Part shown: one piece after another, positions 6,371 through 7,821 of the stretch
Numbering within the stretch: the stretch's first letter is position 1
How the letters are laid out: each line of letters begins with the position of its first letter
NCBI GenBank assembly: GCA_937870605.1
Contig: CALMZW010000223.1
Span: 1 to 7,821 of the forward strand
Source: an uncultured Synergistaceae bacterium
GTDB lineage: Bacteria; Synergistota; Synergistia; Synergistales; Aminobacteriaceae
Length of the DNA: 7,821 bases
Direction of reading: 5' to 3'
The notes under the pieces: model-generated
Database searches by the model: none
What the model saw: only the letters and a program-made list of their open reading frames with translations
What the model was told of the DNA's origin: nothing
Made by a program: the position numbers and the translations under genes

Positions 6371-7495
6371 TTATCTATGGCCTATCCCCTCCCCGACGGA
6401 ATCCAGAACGAACACATTTCCGTCAAAATGTCCGAATCCTCTCCACCCCCTTCTGTCCGTCCAGAGATCGAACTCGTGCGTCGCCGGCGGCTTCGGATCC
6501 CCTTTCAGCGGCTTGAAATCAAGGCGTTTCACGTTGGCATCGCCGCTCCTTCCGGACTCCAGAAACCGGGCGAGATCGTCGAGGCGTTCGTTGAACTGTG
6601 ACCGTCGCTCCATGTCGAAATCCTTCATCGTCTCTTCGGCGGCTTTCGTGAAACGGATTTTCGCGGACGACGACGGAAGAACCCTTTCAGCGTACAGATC
6701 AGGGCGAATCCGGCGCCAAAGCAAATCACCCCAGGGAGAAAAGACACATTCCTCTCCGGCGCAATACACCAACGTCTCGGGAAGCGACGCGCACTCCGCC
6801 CGCTTCACTCCGTCGCTCCAACCCAGACGCCGGAAGAGGTCGATATTGTCGCGAATCACCCTCTTCGTGCCATCGTCCAGGTCGAGCGGCAGACGGGGAA
6901 TCCGAAGGAGGGACTCCTCTCCCTCGAACACGTAAACGCTCTCGTCGGCGAAAAACATCCCGAGGGTCTGTAAAAACCCCTGCAAGACCTTGAAGCCGCC
7001 GACGAGATTGAAGACGACGCGAAACTTCTGGTCGCGATAGCCCCTGATCGTCTCGTCGCACCATCGCACGAGGCGGGACATCCCCTCGCGGAACGAGTCC
7101 GCGTTCTTCGTGTTCAGCCCCTCGACCGCTTGCGATTGCGCGTTTTGTTTCTGTTTGAGCATCCAATCAACAAGAATCCCGGCCACGCATTCTCCCTGAT
7201 AGGTGTCCGTATGCAGGAAGATATGGGTGTTCCGGCTCGCGTTCGAGAGCGTATTCCCGTAGTACGAGATCAATCCGTGAAGCTCCGCACTCACGCGTTT
7301 CACGTCCTCGGGCGAGGAGGAAAACAGCTTTTCACGGACACACCGCACCCGGTCGTCCACCTTCTGACGATCTTCCTCGCTATACTCCCGTTTGCCGTAA
7401 TTCGCCGTCCTTCTGAGAAGATCCCTCATTTCCCCGTCCGCGCCGTTCGTTAAAGAACTCGTCCCGCATGACGACACCATCACGAGTTGCTCCAT
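6371..7495 (-). CDS. cami1: CARF-RelE fusion, Cami1-like type III CRISPR ancillary mRNA interferase
   Basis: A 374-residue fusion. Residues 1-205 are a CARF domain of the APE2256/TIGR02619 type: the nucleotide-binding loop VSSCGTSSLTN at 7-17 and the hallmark FNLVGGFK at 162-169, followed by a helix and the strand ADESVYVFEG (183-192). Residues about 206-277 link to a C-terminal RelE-like fold (278-374): a first strand KIRFTK, two helices, then basic strands with Lys328, Lys331, Arg349 and Arg352 as candidate RNA-contacting residues, ending VLDSVGEGIGHR. In the described Cami1, cyclic tetra-adenylate made by Cas10 binds CARF, and the RelE domain cuts mRNA at the ribosome after docking on the ribosomal stalk; ligand and activity here are inferred. 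The start has AAGGAG nine bases upstream (a second, out-of-frame ATG lies at 7500). No cas10 or CRISPR array is in the window. An unrecognised gene ends 69 bp upstream. Confidence 0.85.
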   Translation of the reverse strand: MEQLVMVSSCGTSSLTNGADGEMRDLLRRTANYGKREYSEEDRQKVDDRVRCVREKLFSSSPEDVKRVSAELHGLISYYGNTLSNASRNTHIFLHTDTYQGECVAGILVDWMLKQKQNAQSQAVEGLNTKNADSFREGMSRLVRWCDETIRGYRDQKFRVVFNLVGGFKVLQGFLQTLGMFFADESVYVFEGEESLLRIPRLPLDLDDGTKRVIRDNIDLFRRLGWSDGVKRAECASLPETLVYCAGEECVFSPWGDLLWRRIRPDLYAERVLPSSSAKIRFTKAAEETMKDFDMERRSQFNERLDDLARFLESGRSGDANVKRLDFKPLKGDPKPPATHEFDLWTDRRGWRGFGHFDGNVFVLDSVGEGIGHR

Positions 7496-7564
7496 TCCAT
7501 CACGCTCCTTCCATCTCGATCACGACAACCACAACTGCAAGAATCCCCCTTTACGCCGCATATA

Positions 7565-7821
7565 TTATGAAGGGGTCTGATCGGACCTTGAGAACGCACT
7601 CTTATTTTGAATGCCCCTGTCGCTCAACGATGACATGAAAGCCTCGGCGATTTCCATGAGCATGCGCTCCTGTATCCTCTGGACGACCTCCTTCAGGGTG
7701 CTCTCACTTCGAGCGAGCGCCTTGGCGACGCGGCTGTGTCGTTCGACATGCTCGCTGACCCAATTCAGCGGGTCGCCGGCGTACTCGTCGCTCGCGCAGA
7801 CAGCATCAACCAGGACGTCTT
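7565..7821 (-). CDS. Unrecognised protein, C-terminal fragment (enters from right edge)
   Basis: The minus strand is open from the right edge to a TAA at 7567-7565, giving the last 85 residues of a longer protein. The sequence is mostly helical and polar: DPLNWVSEHVERH, then a heptad-like STLKEVVQRIQERMLMEIAEAF, and a Ser-rich tail ending QTPS. I recognise no family. Base composition and codon choice resemble the neighbouring genes, which supports real coding. The CARF-RelE gene starts 69 bp further on the same strand with no strong terminator between, so the two may share a transcript. It could be part of a CRISPR or defence module or be unrelated; the fragment does not say. Confidence 0.6.
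   Translation of the reverse strand, partial: DVLVDAVCASDEYAGDPLNWVSEHVERHSRVAKALARSESTLKEVVQRIQERMLMEIAEAFMSSLSDRGIQNKSAFSRSDQTPS

Noticed and set aside
7546..7575. Inverted repeat CCCCTT/AAGGGG between the right-edge gene and the CARF-RelE gene
   Set aside because: Six base pairs with an 18-base loop and no T-run; not enough for a terminator, and it overlaps the end of the upstream coding sequence.
7574..7587. Near-perfect palindrome GGTC-N-GATC-N-GACC
   Set aside because: It lies inside coding sequence near the C-terminus of the right-edge gene and occurs once, so chance is the simplest explanation.

Overview
This is a bacterial window, GC-rich by eye, with essentially all recognisable coding on the minus strand. 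The best lineage clue is a secreted protein (5642-6238) whose C-terminus has the form GGGGC-x(3)-hydrophobic helix-Arg-Lys. This matches the Synerg-CTERM sorting tail known from Synergistota, so I infer a member of that phylum; nothing else in the window tests this independently.

Reading the minus strand from right to left: (1) the C-terminal end of an unrecognised gene (7565-7821) enters from the right edge. (2) It is followed 69 bp later by a 374-residue protein (6371-7495) with an N-terminal CARF domain of the APE2256/TIGR02619 type and a C-terminal RelE-like domain. This is the architecture of Cami1, a cyclic-oligoadenylate-activated mRNA interferase of type III CRISPR signalling. It has its own intrinsic terminator, and no cas gene lies in the window. 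(3) The Synerg-CTERM surface protein follows, with its own very strong terminator. (4) A translationally coupled SbcD-SbcC-like nuclease/ATPase pair comes next (5473-1671). Its ATPase has no CxxC zinc hook and instead carries a short beta-rich insert at the coiled-coil apex. (5) Positions 1132-1670 contain no convincing protein gene but hold the most surprising element. A sigma-70-type promoter with perfect TTGACA and TATAAT boxes is preceded and overlapped by tandem 12-bp repeats. It is placed to transcribe a roughly 168-nt structured RNA that ends in a 12-bp closing stem and ten U residues. (6) Beyond it, two tandem paralogous small winged-helix proteins overlap by ATGA and lead into a UvrD/Rep-type helicase that runs off the left edge.

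How the parts may work together is partly inference. SbcCD-like nucleases and the UvrD-type helicase point to DNA repair or processing of unusual DNA ends. The CARF-RelE protein points to type III CRISPR-linked abortive defence. The RNA lies immediately upstream of the winged-helix/helicase operon, so it is either a free small RNA or an attenuated leader for that operon, and the winged-helix proteins are natural candidates to bind the repeat array over its promoter. The RNA locus also contains, on the plus strand, one copy of a sequence ending ATTGAGAC that resembles the 3' end of type I/III CRISPR repeats; a single copy is weak evidence.
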